Below are positions 23,445 to 30,374 of a stretch of 30,374 bases of DNA, one piece after another. The translations under genes and the position numbers were made by a program. The number at the start of each line of letters is the position of its first letter. Within the stretch, counting starts at the first letter, position 1. The notes beneath the pieces are model-generated. The model ran no database searches and was not told the origin of the DNA. It saw only the letters and a program-made list of their open reading frames with translations. The DNA is from Saccharospirillum sp035704555. Its GTDB lineage: Bacteria; Pseudomonadota; Gammaproteobacteria; Pseudomonadales; Natronospirillaceae. The stretch covers positions 1-30,374 of the forward strand of contig DASSWT010000107.1 in assembly GCA_035704555.1 (NCBI GenBank). The letters run 5' to 3'.

Positions 23445-23477
23445 TAGGGTACTACTAGGGTAACGCTAGGGTACTAC
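23445..23477. repeat. Three 11-bp tandem repeats ahead of degV
   Basis: TAGGGTACTAC, TAGGGTAACGC, TAGGGTACTAC back to back; the first and third are identical and all share TAGGGTA. The unit is one helical turn. They end 36 bases before the degV start, in the pabB/degV divergent spacer (23262-23513). Confidence 0.7.
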
Positions 23478-23513
23478 GCTCTGAATAATAAAAACCCCAA
23501 TCAGGAGTGAAAC

Positions 23514-24458
23514 ATGAGCACCGTTCTCGTTATCGATGCGGCCTGTGACTTGCCGCAGAAATTCATCGATGACCGCAACATCAAGGTGTTGCCGATTGCC
23601 ATTCGGGTCGACGACCAGACCTATACTGATGTCAAGGATGCTCAGAAACTGGCTGATTTTTACGCCAAAAACCTGCTTGGGCGTAATCATGACGCCGAGT
23701 CCATCCCCTACAGCAGCGAGCAAATCGAGCAGCTGTTTCTGGAGGAGCTGGTCGCCCAGTATGACTTTGCCCTGGTGCAAACGGTCAGTCGAAAACGCAG
23801 TCCAATCTACGACAACGCGACCAGGGCCTCACATGCCATCCTGAGCAGTTACCACGATATCCGCGAGGCCGCTGGACGAGAGGGAAACTTTGGCATGAGG
23901 ATCATGAACTCGGGCACCCTGTTTTGTGGTCAGGGTGTGCTGGCCGCCTTCACCAGCGATATGATCGAGCGAGGCAAGGCCAAAAACGAAATTCTCAAGC
24001 TCGCAGATGCCATGCGCCAGCGTATCTATGCTTACCTGGTGGCTCCGGATGTGTACTACATTCGGGAGCGGGCACGGAAGAAAGGGGATGAGAGTGTCGG
24101 GATACTGACCGCCCTGGTCGCCAAATCGCTGGATATCGTGCCGATATTGTCCGCACGCGGGGACGACACCTTTCCGGTCGCCAAGGGGCGTGGTTTTGGC
24201 ACCAGCGTCGACCGGTTAATGCGTTATGCCATTCGCCGGATTGAGCATGGATTGCTGACCCCCTATGTGGTGGTGTCGATTGCAGGTGATCTGGCCGGTC
24301 TTCATGACCATGAGGGCTTCAAGGCGCTGGAGGCCGTCGCCGTCAAGCAGGGCGTCACGGTGCTCAGTTGCGTTATGGGGCTGACTGGCGGTCTCAACGT
24401 TGGCCCGGGCAGTATATGCGTCGCCTTTGCGGATGAAGACCATGAGTTCGATGGGTAA
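23514..24458 (+). CDS. DegV family fatty-acid-binding protein
   Basis: 314 residues. The start TVLVIDAACDLPQKFI is the DegV opening; IPYSSEQIEQLF replaces the usual T-S-Q-P region, followed by LVQTVSRKRSPIYDNA, RIMNSGTLFCGQGVLAAFT and a C-terminal domain with VVSIAGDLAGLHDHEGF. DegV/FakB-type proteins hold a fatty acid; in Firmicutes FakB presents it to the kinase FakA. No FakA is visible nearby, and the role in gammaproteobacteria is not established. AGGAG precedes ATG 23514. Three 11-bp repeats lie in the promoter region. Confidence 0.88.
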   Translation: MSTVLVIDAACDLPQKFIDDRNIKVLPIAIRVDDQTYTDVKDAQKLADFYAKNLLGRNHDAESIPYSSEQIEQLFLEELVAQYDFALVQTVSRKRSPIYDNATRASHAILSSYHDIREAAGREGNFGMRIMNSGTLFCGQGVLAAFTSDMIERGKAKNEILKLADAMRQRIYAYLVAPDVYYIRERARKKGDESVGILTALVAKSLDIVPILSARGDDTFPVAKGRGFGTSVDRLMRYAIRRIEHGLLTPYVVVSIAGDLAGLHDHEGFKALEAVAVKQGVTVLSCVMGLTGGLNVGPGSICVAFADEDHEFDG

Positions 24459-24803
24459 CCGGTAATGTGTCTCATCCGACATCGTCCCGGCCCCGGGTGT
24501 TACTGTATTTTTTCAGATGCAATTAATAAGGCGGGTTGTTCGTTCATTATTCTTTTTTAAAGTTGATCAAAATCGGGAAGACAAGTAAGCGCCGGTCACC
24601 TATTCTGAACAGGTAGCCATTGCAGGGAGGTATCGCCCAAGTAATCCCGTCCGGGGCCCCGGTCAGGCTTGTTTGCCGGGTAGTCCGGTTCTCCGGGAAA
24701 TTGTTCATTCAGTTAGTCAGCTACCGTCCGGGCAGCCAGGTCACCAGAATGGCTGTCGCGCAGGAGCGGCCCCGACGCTCCTCTGTCCCGACCAGGAGAG
24801 GTT
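24459..24803. other. Intergenic region degV / PIN-PhoH gene
   Basis: 345 bases. The left third is AT-rich (24520-24570) and may hold a promoter; I could not place -35/-10 boxes with confidence. A hairpin AGGAGCG-GCCCCGA-CGCTCCT (24762-24782) ends 11 bases before the AGGAG ribosome site of the next gene. A 67-codon frame at 24620-24823 has no support. Confidence 0.5.
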
Positions 24804-26204
24804 ATGCACGCATCAGCTCGTGAAGGTTCCAACCCGAAAATCTACGCTCTTGATACCAACGTCCTGATCCACGATCCCAATGCCGTATTTAACTTTGAAG
24901 AACACCAGGTTCTGGTACCGATGGTGGTGCTGGAAGAGCTCGATAAACTGAAAGTAGGCAGTACGGCGCTGGCCGCCGATGCTCGCCAGTCGGTACGCAC
25001 CATCGATAGCATTCTTGGCGACGCCACGCCGCGCCAAATCATGGAAGGTGTCGGTATTAACCGGCAGCATACCCAGCAAAGCATGGGCCGATTGAGCATT
25101 ATGATGCCGAAGGATCCATCGGTGTCCATTCTGCCTGAGCACAGTAACGACAACCGCATCATCAATGATCTGCTGGCGTTGCAGGCCCAGCATCAGGATG
25201 CGGAAGTCGTGCTGGTTACCAAAGACATCAATATGCGACTCAAGGCCCGGGGCAGCGGTCTGCAGGCAGAGGATTATCACAACGATCAGCTGATCTCGGA
25301 TATCGACAGCCTAACCACCGGGTACCACAATCTGGAGGGCAGTTTCTGGGAGCAGGTTGAAGCGGTGGCACCACAGAACATTCGTGGTGAGCGTTACCAT
25401 GTGCTCGAACGGTCGGTGCTTGAAGAAGTGCTGGGCGAAGCCTTCTACGCCAACCAGTTCTTTTACGACCAGAAAGAGTTTGTTGGTCGCATTCACCGCG
25501 TTGAAGACACTCATGTATCCATCGAAATGCTCAATACCGGGGTATTGATGCGCCAGAAAGCCTGGGGCATGGTGCCGCGCGACCTGTTCCAGGCTATGGC
25601 CATGTACCTGTTGTTTGACCCGGAAATTGATCTGGTTGCACTCAATGGTGCCGCCGGCAGCGGCAAAACCATGCTGGCCCTGGCCTGTGCGCTGGAACAA
25701 ACCATGGAGACCAAGCAGTACAAGCGAATCATTGCCACACGCAGCACCCGCGGGTTGGATGAAGACATTGGTTTCCTGCCGGGAACCGAAACCGAGAAAA
25801 TGCAGCCCTGGCTCGGTGCCTTCACCGATAACCTTGAAGCCCTGCACGCCGAGGATTTCGATCCGGGCAGCAGCCAGGACTTTGTAGGGGCCAAGGTTCC
25901 CATTCAGTTCAAGAGCTTGAATTTCGTGCGTGGTCGCAGCTTTCAACAAAGCATCATGATCGTCGATGAAGCCCAGAACCTGACGCCCCATCAGATCAAG
26001 ACCATCATTACCCGGGCCGGGCAGGGCACCAAGGTGGTGTGTCTCGGTAATCTGGCTCAGATCGACACGCCTTATCTCGGGCCCACCAGCTCAGGGCTGA
26101 CGTACATGAGCGAGCGGTTCAAGGGCTTCGAACATGGTGGCTCGATCACTCTGGAAGGCGTAGCGCGTAGCCGGCTGGCAGCCTATGCCGAGTCGCACCT
26201 GTAG
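24804..26204 (+). CDS. PIN domain-PhoH family ATPase (PhoH2/YlaK-like)
   Basis: 466 residues, two domains. Residues 12-145 form a PIN nuclease: YALDTNVLIHDP with Asp17, VVLEELDKLK with acidic 44-45, DNRIINDLL and VTKDINMRLKA with Asp141. Residues 250-466 are the PhoH ATPase: Walker A GAAGSGKT (282-289), ATRSTRGLDEDIGFLPGT, Walker B IMIVDEAQNLTPHQIK and CLGNLAQIDTPYLGPTSSGL. PhoH2 proteins studied in actinobacteria act as ATP-driven RNA helicase and ribonuclease; function in gammaproteobacteria is inferred. No antitoxin-like partner gene is next to it. AGGAG precedes ATG 24804. Confidence 0.93.
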   Translation: MHASAREGSNPKIYALDTNVLIHDPNAVFNFEEHQVLVPMVVLEELDKLKVGSTALAADARQSVRTIDSILGDATPRQIMEGVGINRQHTQQSMGRLSIMMPKDPSVSILPEHSNDNRIINDLLALQAQHQDAEVVLVTKDINMRLKARGSGLQAEDYHNDQLISDIDSLTTGYHNLEGSFWEQVEAVAPQNIRGERYHVLERSVLEEVLGEAFYANQFFYDQKEFVGRIHRVEDTHVSIEMLNTGVLMRQKAWGMVPRDLFQAMAMYLLFDPEIDLVALNGAAGSGKTMLALACALEQTMETKQYKRIIATRSTRGLDEDIGFLPGTETEKMQPWLGAFTDNLEALHAEDFDPGSSQDFVGAKVPIQFKSLNFVRGRSFQQSIMIVDEAQNLTPHQIKTIITRAGQGTKVVCLGNLAQIDTPYLGPTSSGLTYMSERFKGFEHGGSITLEGVARSRLAAYAESHL

Positions 26205-26222
26205 TTATAGGTATACCTGCAG

Positions 26223-26301
26223 CAACCCAATCAGTCTGTCCGGGCCTTGTGCCCGGAATGCTGACAAAAAAGTGACATAGTGCTTTTATCCGATTGGGTT
26301 G
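26223..26301. repeat. Nested inverted repeats downstream of the PhoH gene
   Basis: Outer arms CAACCCAATC (26223-26232) and GATTGGGTTG (26292-26301), perfect. Inside is a 7-bp hairpin TCCGGGC-CTTGT-GCCCGGA (26239-26257). It starts 18 bases past the PhoH stop codon, so a termination or message-end role is likely; it could also act in the leader of gacA. The remaining 180 bases before gacA show nothing clear. Confidence 0.5.
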
Positions 26302-26483
26302 AGCCGTATTATTGGCGACTGTGGGTGTATTGGCTTTTTAGTGGTCCGGTTCTTTCGGGATCAGCCATTTGGTGTTGCAGCTCTTCTGCCGCTACCGCAG
26401 GTTAGCGCAATACCGACGCCACAGTATTCCAGGACGGACAAAACCTCAGGATGAGCTTTGCAGTTAACGATTGAGGTGGGTGC

Positions 26484-27128
26484 GTGATCCAGGTAATCGT
26501 GGTTGACGATCATGATCTAGTGCGGATGGGGCTTGTTCGGTTGCTGGGTGACGCTGATGGCATAGAAGTCATCAAGCAGGGTGCCAGCGGCGAAGACGCC
26601 ATTCGACTTGCCAAGGAGCATGAGCCGGATGTCATCATGATGGACGTACGGATGCCCGGCATTGGCGGCATCGAAGCGACTCGCAAGATCCATCGCCAGT
26701 TTCCCGATATCAAAATCATTGCGGTGACTGCCTGTGGCGATGACCCTTTTCCCGCTCGTCTGTTGCAGGCCGGTGCCGCTGGCTACCTGACCAAAGGCGC
26801 CTCTTCCGAGGAGATGGTGCTGGCGGTGCGTACTGTGGTTGCCGGTCAGAAATATCTGGCGCCCAATGTGGCCCAAAAGCTGGCGCTGCAGAATGTCGGG
26901 GCGGGTGGGTCGCCGTTTTCAGAGTTATCTGACCGGGAAATGCAGATTGCGACGATGATCTGCTCCTGCAAAAAAGTTCAGGAGATTTCCGACAAGCTGT
27001 GCCTGAGTCCAAAAACCGTCAATACTTACCGCTATCGGATATTTGACAAGCTCGGAATCTCCAGTGACGTTGAACTGACGCATCTGGCCATTCGTCATGG
27101 CATCCTGGAACCCAACGAGATGGTATAA
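26484..27128 (+). CDS. gacA: Response regulator GacA/UvrY
   Basis: 214 residues from GTG 26484, with GAGG before it. Receiver domain: VVDDHDLVRMGLVRLL, phospho-acceptor Asp54 in VIMMDVRMPGIGGIEAT, and AGAAGYLTKGASSEEM with the conserved Lys. The LuxR-type DNA-binding end has LSDREMQIATMI, KKVQEISDKLCLSPKTVNTY and ELTHLAIRHGIL, the GacA/UvrY ending. It is the partner of GacS/BarA and turns on small RNAs that titrate CsrA/RsmA. The order gacA-uvrC-pgsA-tRNAs is conserved in E. coli (uvrY) and Pseudomonas. The uvrC start follows eight bases later. Confidence 0.96.
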   Translation: MIQVIVVDDHDLVRMGLVRLLGDADGIEVIKQGASGEDAIRLAKEHEPDVIMMDVRMPGIGGIEATRKIHRQFPDIKIIAVTACGDDPFPARLLQAGAAGYLTKGASSEEMVLAVRTVVAGQKYLAPNVAQKLALQNVGAGGSPFSELSDREMQIATMICSCKKVQEISDKLCLSPKTVNTYRYRIFDKLGISSDVELTHLAIRHGILEPNEMV

Positions 27129-27129
27129 T
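27121..27129 (+). promoter_or_regulatory. Extended -10 element over the gacA stop codon
   Basis: TGGTATAAT: a consensus TATAAT (27124-27129) with an extended TGn, overlapping the gacA stop codon. No good -35 is visible 16-18 bases upstream. A start seven bases on would fall at about 27136, practically on the uvrC ATG. Confidence 0.4.
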
Positions 27130-27136
27130 CCTGGCT

Positions 27137-28969
27137 ATGCCAGAGACGACGCAACCTTTCGACCATAAAGCCTACCTGAAACATCTGACGGCCCGCCCCG
27201 GTGTCTATCGTATGTACGATGCTGACGGCCAGCTGTTGTATGTGGGCAAAGCCAAGAACCTGAAGAACCGGGTATCGAGCTATTTTCGCAGCCGGGGGCT
27301 GACCAACAAGACCCTGGCCCTGGTGGCGCGTATTCAGCGCATTGACACCACCGTCACTCACAGTGAAACCGAGGCGCTGCTGCTTGAACAGACGCTGATC
27401 AAGCAGCACAAACCGCCTTACAACATTCTGTTAATTGACGACAAATCCTACCCCTATATCCGACTGACCACCGAGCACGATTCGCCCGGGCTCTATGTTC
27501 ACCGCGGGGCTCGGCGGGGCAAGTCGGAGTATTTTGGCCCCTTTCCCAATGCCAGTGCGGTGCGTGAATCTCTGGCTATTCTGCAAAAAGCCTTCAAAGT
27601 GCGGCAGTGCAAGGACAGCGTGTTTGCGAATCGACAGCGCCCCTGTTTGCAGTACCAGATCAAACGCTGCAAGGCGCCGTGCGTTGGCTTTGTCAGTGAA
27701 GAGGAGTACCAGGCGGATCTTGAGAAAACCCGGGCCTTTCTGCAGGGCAAGAACCAGACCCTGATTCAGACGCTTGAACTGGAAATGGACACGGCGGCAG
27801 CCAATCTGGATTTTGAAAACGCAGCTGAAGTTCGTGACCAGCTATTGGTTTTGCGCAAGGTGCAGGAGCAACAGTACGTCTCCAGTGACCGCGGTGATGT
27901 GGATGTGTTCGCGCTGGAATCCACGGATCTTGGCATCTGCGTCCACTACCTGATGATTCGTCAGGGACGGTTGCTCGGCAGTCAGAGTTACTTTCCAAAG
28001 CCTGGCATTGAAGAAGAACCGGCGACCATCATGCTCAGCTTCCTGGGGCAGTATTATTTCGGGCGCACGCACGATGACTGTCCGCAAAGTGTGGTGCTGA
28101 ATGTTCCGGTAACCGACAAAGACTGGCTCGAGGCCGCACTCTGTGAACATTTTGGTCGCAAGATCACGCTGAGCAGTTCGGTGCGCGGGCGCAATGCGCG
28201 CTGGCTGGAACTGGCCCAGACCAATGCCCGCGAGCAACTGCAGCAGCGCATCAGCCATCGACAGCAAGTGGTCCAGCGTTTTGAGGCGCTGCAGCAGGCG
28301 CTGGAATTGGAAGAAATGCCCGAGCGCATTGAGTGTTTTGACATCTCCCACAGCTCGGGCGAGGCCACGACGGCCTCCTGTGTCGTTTTCGATCAGAACG
28401 GCCCCAATAAGAGTCTCTATCGCAAGTTCAACATTGAAGGCGTAACCGCCGGGGATGACTACGCCGCCATGTCCCAGGCAATTGAGCGGCGTTACAGCCG
28501 ACTGCAAAAAGAAGAGGCCAAACTACCGGACCTGCTGATCGTCGATGGCGGTAAAGGCCAGATGAAGATGGCCCGAGAGGTGATGGATGAACTGGGCGTT
28601 GCCATTCCCTTGCTGGGTATCGCCAAGGGGGAAACTCGCAAACCCGGACTGGAAACCTTGTTTTTCGAAACGCCGGACAAAGTAATACAGTTACCGAACC
28701 ATGCGCCGGCCCTGCATTTAATTCAGCACATTCGGGATGAGGCACATCGTTTTGCGATCACCAGCCATCGTGCCCGGCGCGGCAAGGCCAGGGTTGGGTC
28801 GCTGTTGGACGAGATTCCAAATGTCGGCCCCGGCCGCCGCAAAGCGTTGATTCGGCATTTTGGCAGTGCCCAGGGCGTGAAGGCAGCCAGTCAGGAAGAG
28901 ATCGCCCGGGTTAAAGGGGTATCCCGGGCGCTGGCTGAATCAATTTACGAGTTTCTGCACAGTCGCTGA
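27137..28969 (+). CDS. uvrC: Excinuclease ABC subunit C
   Basis: 610 residues, full UvrC. The GIY-YIG nuclease, which makes the 3' cut, is at RPGVYRMYDADGQLLYVGKA (20-39); the UVR motif that meets UvrB is around NLDFENAAEVRDQLLVLRKV (about 214-233). The RNase H-like domain for the 5' cut follows the Cys-rich middle (FDISHSSGEATTASCVVF, LLIVDGGKGQMKMA), and two helix-hairpin-helix motifs end the protein (IPNVGPGRRKALIRHFG, VKGVSRALAESIYEFL). It works in nucleotide excision repair. No ribosome site precedes the ATG, so translation may depend on gacA coupling or on a leaderless transcript. Confidence 0.98.
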   Translation: MPETTQPFDHKAYLKHLTARPGVYRMYDADGQLLYVGKAKNLKNRVSSYFRSRGLTNKTLALVARIQRIDTTVTHSETEALLLEQTLIKQHKPPYNILLIDDKSYPYIRLTTEHDSPGLYVHRGARRGKSEYFGPFPNASAVRESLAILQKAFKVRQCKDSVFANRQRPCLQYQIKRCKAPCVGFVSEEEYQADLEKTRAFLQGKNQTLIQTLELEMDTAAANLDFENAAEVRDQLLVLRKVQEQQYVSSDRGDVDVFALESTDLGICVHYLMIRQGRLLGSQSYFPKPGIEEEPATIMLSFLGQYYFGRTHDDCPQSVVLNVPVTDKDWLEAALCEHFGRKITLSSSVRGRNARWLELAQTNAREQLQQRISHRQQVVQRFEALQQALELEEMPERIECFDISHSSGEATTASCVVFDQNGPNKSLYRKFNIEGVTAGDDYAAMSQAIERRYSRLQKEEAKLPDLLIVDGGKGQMKMAREVMDELGVAIPLLGIAKGETRKPGLETLFFETPDKVIQLPNHAPALHLIQHIRDEAHRFAITSHRARRGKARVGSLLDEIPNVGPGRRKALIRHFGSAQGVKAASQEEIARVKGVSRALAESIYEFLHSR

Positions 28970-28995
28970 GTCGGAAAAGTGAAAAAAGTACCAGC

Positions 28996-29059
28996 CAGCG
29001 TCCGGCAATGGTTTACAGTGTGGAACAAAGCTGGAATCCTTCCGCCCCATTGGACGCTG
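28996..29059. repeat. Inverted repeat in the uvrC-pgsA spacer
   Basis: CAGCGTC (28996-29002) pairs with GACGCTG (29053-29059), and CAATGG (29006-29011) with CCATTG (29047-29052): 13 base pairs broken by a 3-base bulge. It could be a processing or attenuation structure between the two genes. Confidence 0.5.
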
Positions 29060-29097
29060 AGCGAGACACTGTTGGTCCGCATCATTAAAGGAAGGCT

Positions 29098-29667
29098 ATG
29101 AACATACCCAATTTACTAACGTTGTTCAGGATTCTGATGATTCCTGTCGTCGTTGTAGTTTATTACATGCCGCAAAGCTGGTCGTTCCTGCTGGCTGCCA
29201 TTATTTTCACCGCTGCGGCAGTGACCGACTGGGTCGACGGCTACCTGGCCCGAAAGCTGGGCCAGATGACGCCTTTTGGTGCCTTCCTGGACCCGGTGGC
29301 CGATAAGCTTATCGTCGCGGCCGCTCTGGTCGTGTTGGTAGAGAGCCACAGCAGTATCTGGATGACCGTGCCGGCGGTAGTGATCATCGGCCGGGAGATC
29401 GTTATTTCCGCACTGCGTGAATGGATGGCCGAACTGGGCAAACGCGCCAGTGTGGCCGTCAATATGCTGGGTAAAATCAAAACCACGCTGCAAATGGTCG
29501 CCATCGTCATACTACTGACTCAGGACCCTGCCATGCGCACCGCGCTGTCTGCCGAATGGCTGGCTAACCTGGGCCTGCTGGCATTGCAGGTCTCGGCCGT
29601 ACTGACCCTGTGGTCGATGATTGTCTACCTGCGCGCCGCCTGGCCTGAACTGCGACCCAAGATGTAA
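29098..29667 (+). CDS. pgsA: CDP-diacylglycerol--glycerol-3-phosphate 3-phosphatidyltransferase
   Basis: 189 residues, polytopic inner-membrane enzyme. The CDP-alcohol phosphotransferase motif is complete: D47-G-x2-A51-R52-x8-G61-x3-D65-x3-D69 (in DGYLARKLGQ and FGAFLDPVAD), plus Asp44. It opens MNIPNLLTLFRILMIP, the usual PgsA start. It makes phosphatidylglycerol phosphate, the precursor of phosphatidylglycerol and cardiolipin. An AGGAAGG ribosome site precedes ATG 29098. It follows uvrC as in E. coli and Pseudomonas, and the tRNA operon comes after it. Confidence 0.97.
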   Translation: MNIPNLLTLFRILMIPVVVVVYYMPQSWSFLLAAIIFTAAAVTDWVDGYLARKLGQMTPFGAFLDPVADKLIVAAALVVLVESHSSIWMTVPAVVIIGREIVISALREWMAELGKRASVAVNMLGKIKTTLQMVAIVILLTQDPAMRTALSAEWLANLGLLALQVSAVLTLWSMIVYLRAAWPELRPKM

Positions 29668-29740
29668 TCAACCGGGCACTGAAGCGACGCGCAAATACCA
29701 CCCAAAGTCGGCTAAGTGCCTAAATTGTAAAGAAAAATAA

Positions 29741-29769
29741 TTGACGCCCCAGAAACGAATGCTTAGAAT
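29741..29769 (+). promoter_or_regulatory. Promoter of the tRNA operon
   Basis: TTGACG (29741-29746), exactly 17 bases, TAGAAT (29764-29769), followed by the G/C-rich discriminator GCGCGC typical of stable-RNA promoters under stringent control. It stands 54 bases before the first tRNA-like sequence. Confidence 0.88.
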
Positions 29770-29823
29770 GCGCGCTCGTTGATTGGGGTTGAGGCAGTTG
29801 TTTTAACCCAAACTCAATGAAAA

Positions 29824-29893
29824 GCGGGAATAGCTCAGTGGTAGAGCACAACCTTGTCCGAGGTTGGGGCGGGACGCGCAGTCTCGCGAGTTC
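29824..29893 (+). pseudogene. Decayed tRNA-Gly copy 1 (5' part intact)
   Basis: Identical for 35 bases (from 29822 to 29856) to the intact tRNA-Gly at 29958. It then has an 8-base anticodon loop (TTGTCCGA), keeps AGGTTGGGG, carries about 13 extra bases and rejoins at TCGCGAGTTC before diverging. The 3' acceptor strand TTCCCGC is missing, so it cannot close a tRNA. A hairpin AGGCTTC-GAA-GAAGCCT (29894-29910) follows. Confidence 0.8.
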
Positions 29894-29957
29894 AGGCTTC
29901 GAAGAAGCCTCAGTCAACCGGGCAGTGTTGGTGCATTACCATTGGTAATGAAGTGAA

Positions 29958-30032
29958 GCGGGAATAGCTCAGTGGTAGAGCACAACCTTGCCAAGGTTGG
30001 GGTCGCGAGTTCGAATCTCGTTTCCCGCTCCA
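29958..30032 (+). tRNA. tRNA-Gly (GCC)
   Basis: Complete 75-base cloverleaf with encoded CCA: acceptor GCGGGAA / TTCCCGC, D-arm GCTC/GAGC, anticodon stem CAACC/GGTTG, loop TTGCCAA with anticodon GCC at 29990-29992, T-arm GCGAG-TTCGAAT-CTCGT. It corresponds to glyW of the E. coli glyW-cysT-leuZ operon. Confidence 0.98.
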
Positions 30033-30038
30033 ATTGAA

Positions 30039-30110
30039 GCGCGACCCGAGGGTCACGACCGGGATGCCGGCCATCGGTATGCCGACCAGTTGATTCTCGT
30101 TTCCCGCTCC
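30039..30110 (+). pseudogene. Decayed tRNA-Gly copy 2 (3' end intact)
   Basis: A 72-base stretch beginning GCGCGAC and ending TCTCGTTTCCCGCTCC, whose last 16 bases equal the end of the intact tRNA-Gly. The middle has no recognisable D- or anticodon arm. Only the 3' part is certain; that the front is a worn tRNA start is inferred from its length. Confidence 0.6.
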
Positions 30111-30147
30111 GAGTTAAAATGCCTTTCTACACAGGCAAGCCTGTAAA

Positions 30148-30221
30148 GGCTGGATGGCAGAGTGGTCATGCAGCGGACTGCAACTCCGTGTACGCCGGTT
30201 CGATTCCGACTCCAGCCTCCA
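30148..30221 (+). tRNA. tRNA-Cys (GCA)
   Basis: 74 bases with encoded CCA. Acceptor GGCTGGA / TCCAGCC, anticodon loop CTGCAAC with GCA at 30180-30182, T-loop TTCGATT. A hairpin (about 30121-30150) in the leader uses its first three bases, so precursor processing may be needed to free the 5' end. Confidence 0.96.
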
Positions 30222-30310
30222 CTTCCTCACTCAGAAGTGGCTATACAACCCTATCCAGGGTTCTGCAGTATCCGCGGCCATCGTGACCGCAATGACACAG
30301 TCCTCGATTC

Positions 30311-30374
30311 GCCCGGATGGTGAAATTGGTAGACACAAGGGACTTAAAATCCCTCGGCCATTGCGGCCGTGCCG
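30311..30374 (+). tRNA. tRNA-Leu (TAA), cut by the window end
   Basis: Starts GCCCGGATGG and carries the anticodon arm AGGGA-CTTAAAA-TCCCT with anticodon TAA at 30345-30347, then the beginning of the long variable arm of a class II tRNA. The T-arm and 3' acceptor lie outside the window. It corresponds to leuZ. Confidence 0.94.

Noticed and set aside
24600..24803. GGA-rich stretch as a Csr/Rsm-type small RNA
   Set aside because: GGA motifs occur but are not in regular hairpin loops, and no GacA box (TGTAAG-N6-CTTACA) lies upstream.
24620..24823. 67-codon frame before the PIN-PhoH gene
   Set aside because: Starts with TTG, ends inside the next gene, composition does not resemble a protein; more likely leader sequence.
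29824..29910. First tRNA-like sequence as a working tRNA with a changed anticodon
   Set aside because: The anticodon loop has eight bases, the T-arm is broken and no 3' acceptor strand pairs with GCGGGAA.
29720..29917. 65-codon minus-strand frame over the tRNA promoter
   Set aside because: Runs through the tRNA operon promoter and a tRNA-like sequence on the wrong strand; no coding signs.
1..30374. CRISPR array, transposase, integrase or phage genes
   Set aside because: None found: no regularly spaced direct repeats, no transposase or integrase motifs in any frame examined.

Overview
The window reads as chromosomal DNA of a marine- or saline-type gammaproteobacterium of the Pseudomonadales/Oceanospirillales kind (Marinobacter, Hahella and Saccharospirillum are plausible relatives; the sequence alone does not settle the genus). 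Evidence: the tail of a Na+-NQR operon (apbE, nqrM), an NhaB antiporter next to a FimL homologue, pseudomonad-type ThrH and CysH, and two blocks conserved across the class: mltD / methyltransferase / rnhA / dnaQ, and gacA-uvrC-pgsA followed by tRNA-Gly, tRNA-Cys and tRNA-Leu. I see no prophage, insertion sequence, CRISPR array or rRNA.

Layout. 1-2086: end of apbE, nqrM and sthA (Na+-NQR maturation, then NAD(P)H balancing). 2087-3580: a homologue of the replication-fork trap protein Tus, bracketed by two oppositely oriented copies of a structured intergenic repeat, with a Ter-like sequence just past the tus stop codon. 3585-7180 (minus strand): tal, dusA, nhaB. 7612-9933: fimL and a two-TM protein. 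9969-11404: an SCP2-domain protein divergent from sohB. 11470-15460: mltD divergent from a methyltransferase-rnhA-dnaQ run. 15501-17049: lexA divergent from a degenerate alpha/beta-hydrolase gene, with two perfect SOS boxes between them. 17107-18781: DAHP synthase divergent from an unknown small membrane protein. 19016-20776: cysB convergent with cysH, with a possible CysB dyad upstream of cysH. 21050-21235: third copy of the repeat. 21270-24458: thrH convergent with pabB; pabB divergent from degV. 24804-30374: a PIN-PhoH ATPase, gacA-uvrC-pgsA, and a tRNA operon in which the intact tRNA-Gly lies between two decayed tRNA-Gly copies.

Most genes are housekeeping: DNA repair and replication (lexA, uvrC, dnaQ, rnhA, tus), sulfur assimilation, aromatic/folate synthesis, envelope maintenance and sodium energetics. 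The parts worth a second look are non-coding or regulatory: the repeat family whose stems differ between copies but keep pairing, the Tus/Ter-like pair outside the enterics, the SOS-box-controlled pseudo-hydrolase, the fossil tRNA-Gly copies, and an 11-bp tandem triplet ahead of degV.
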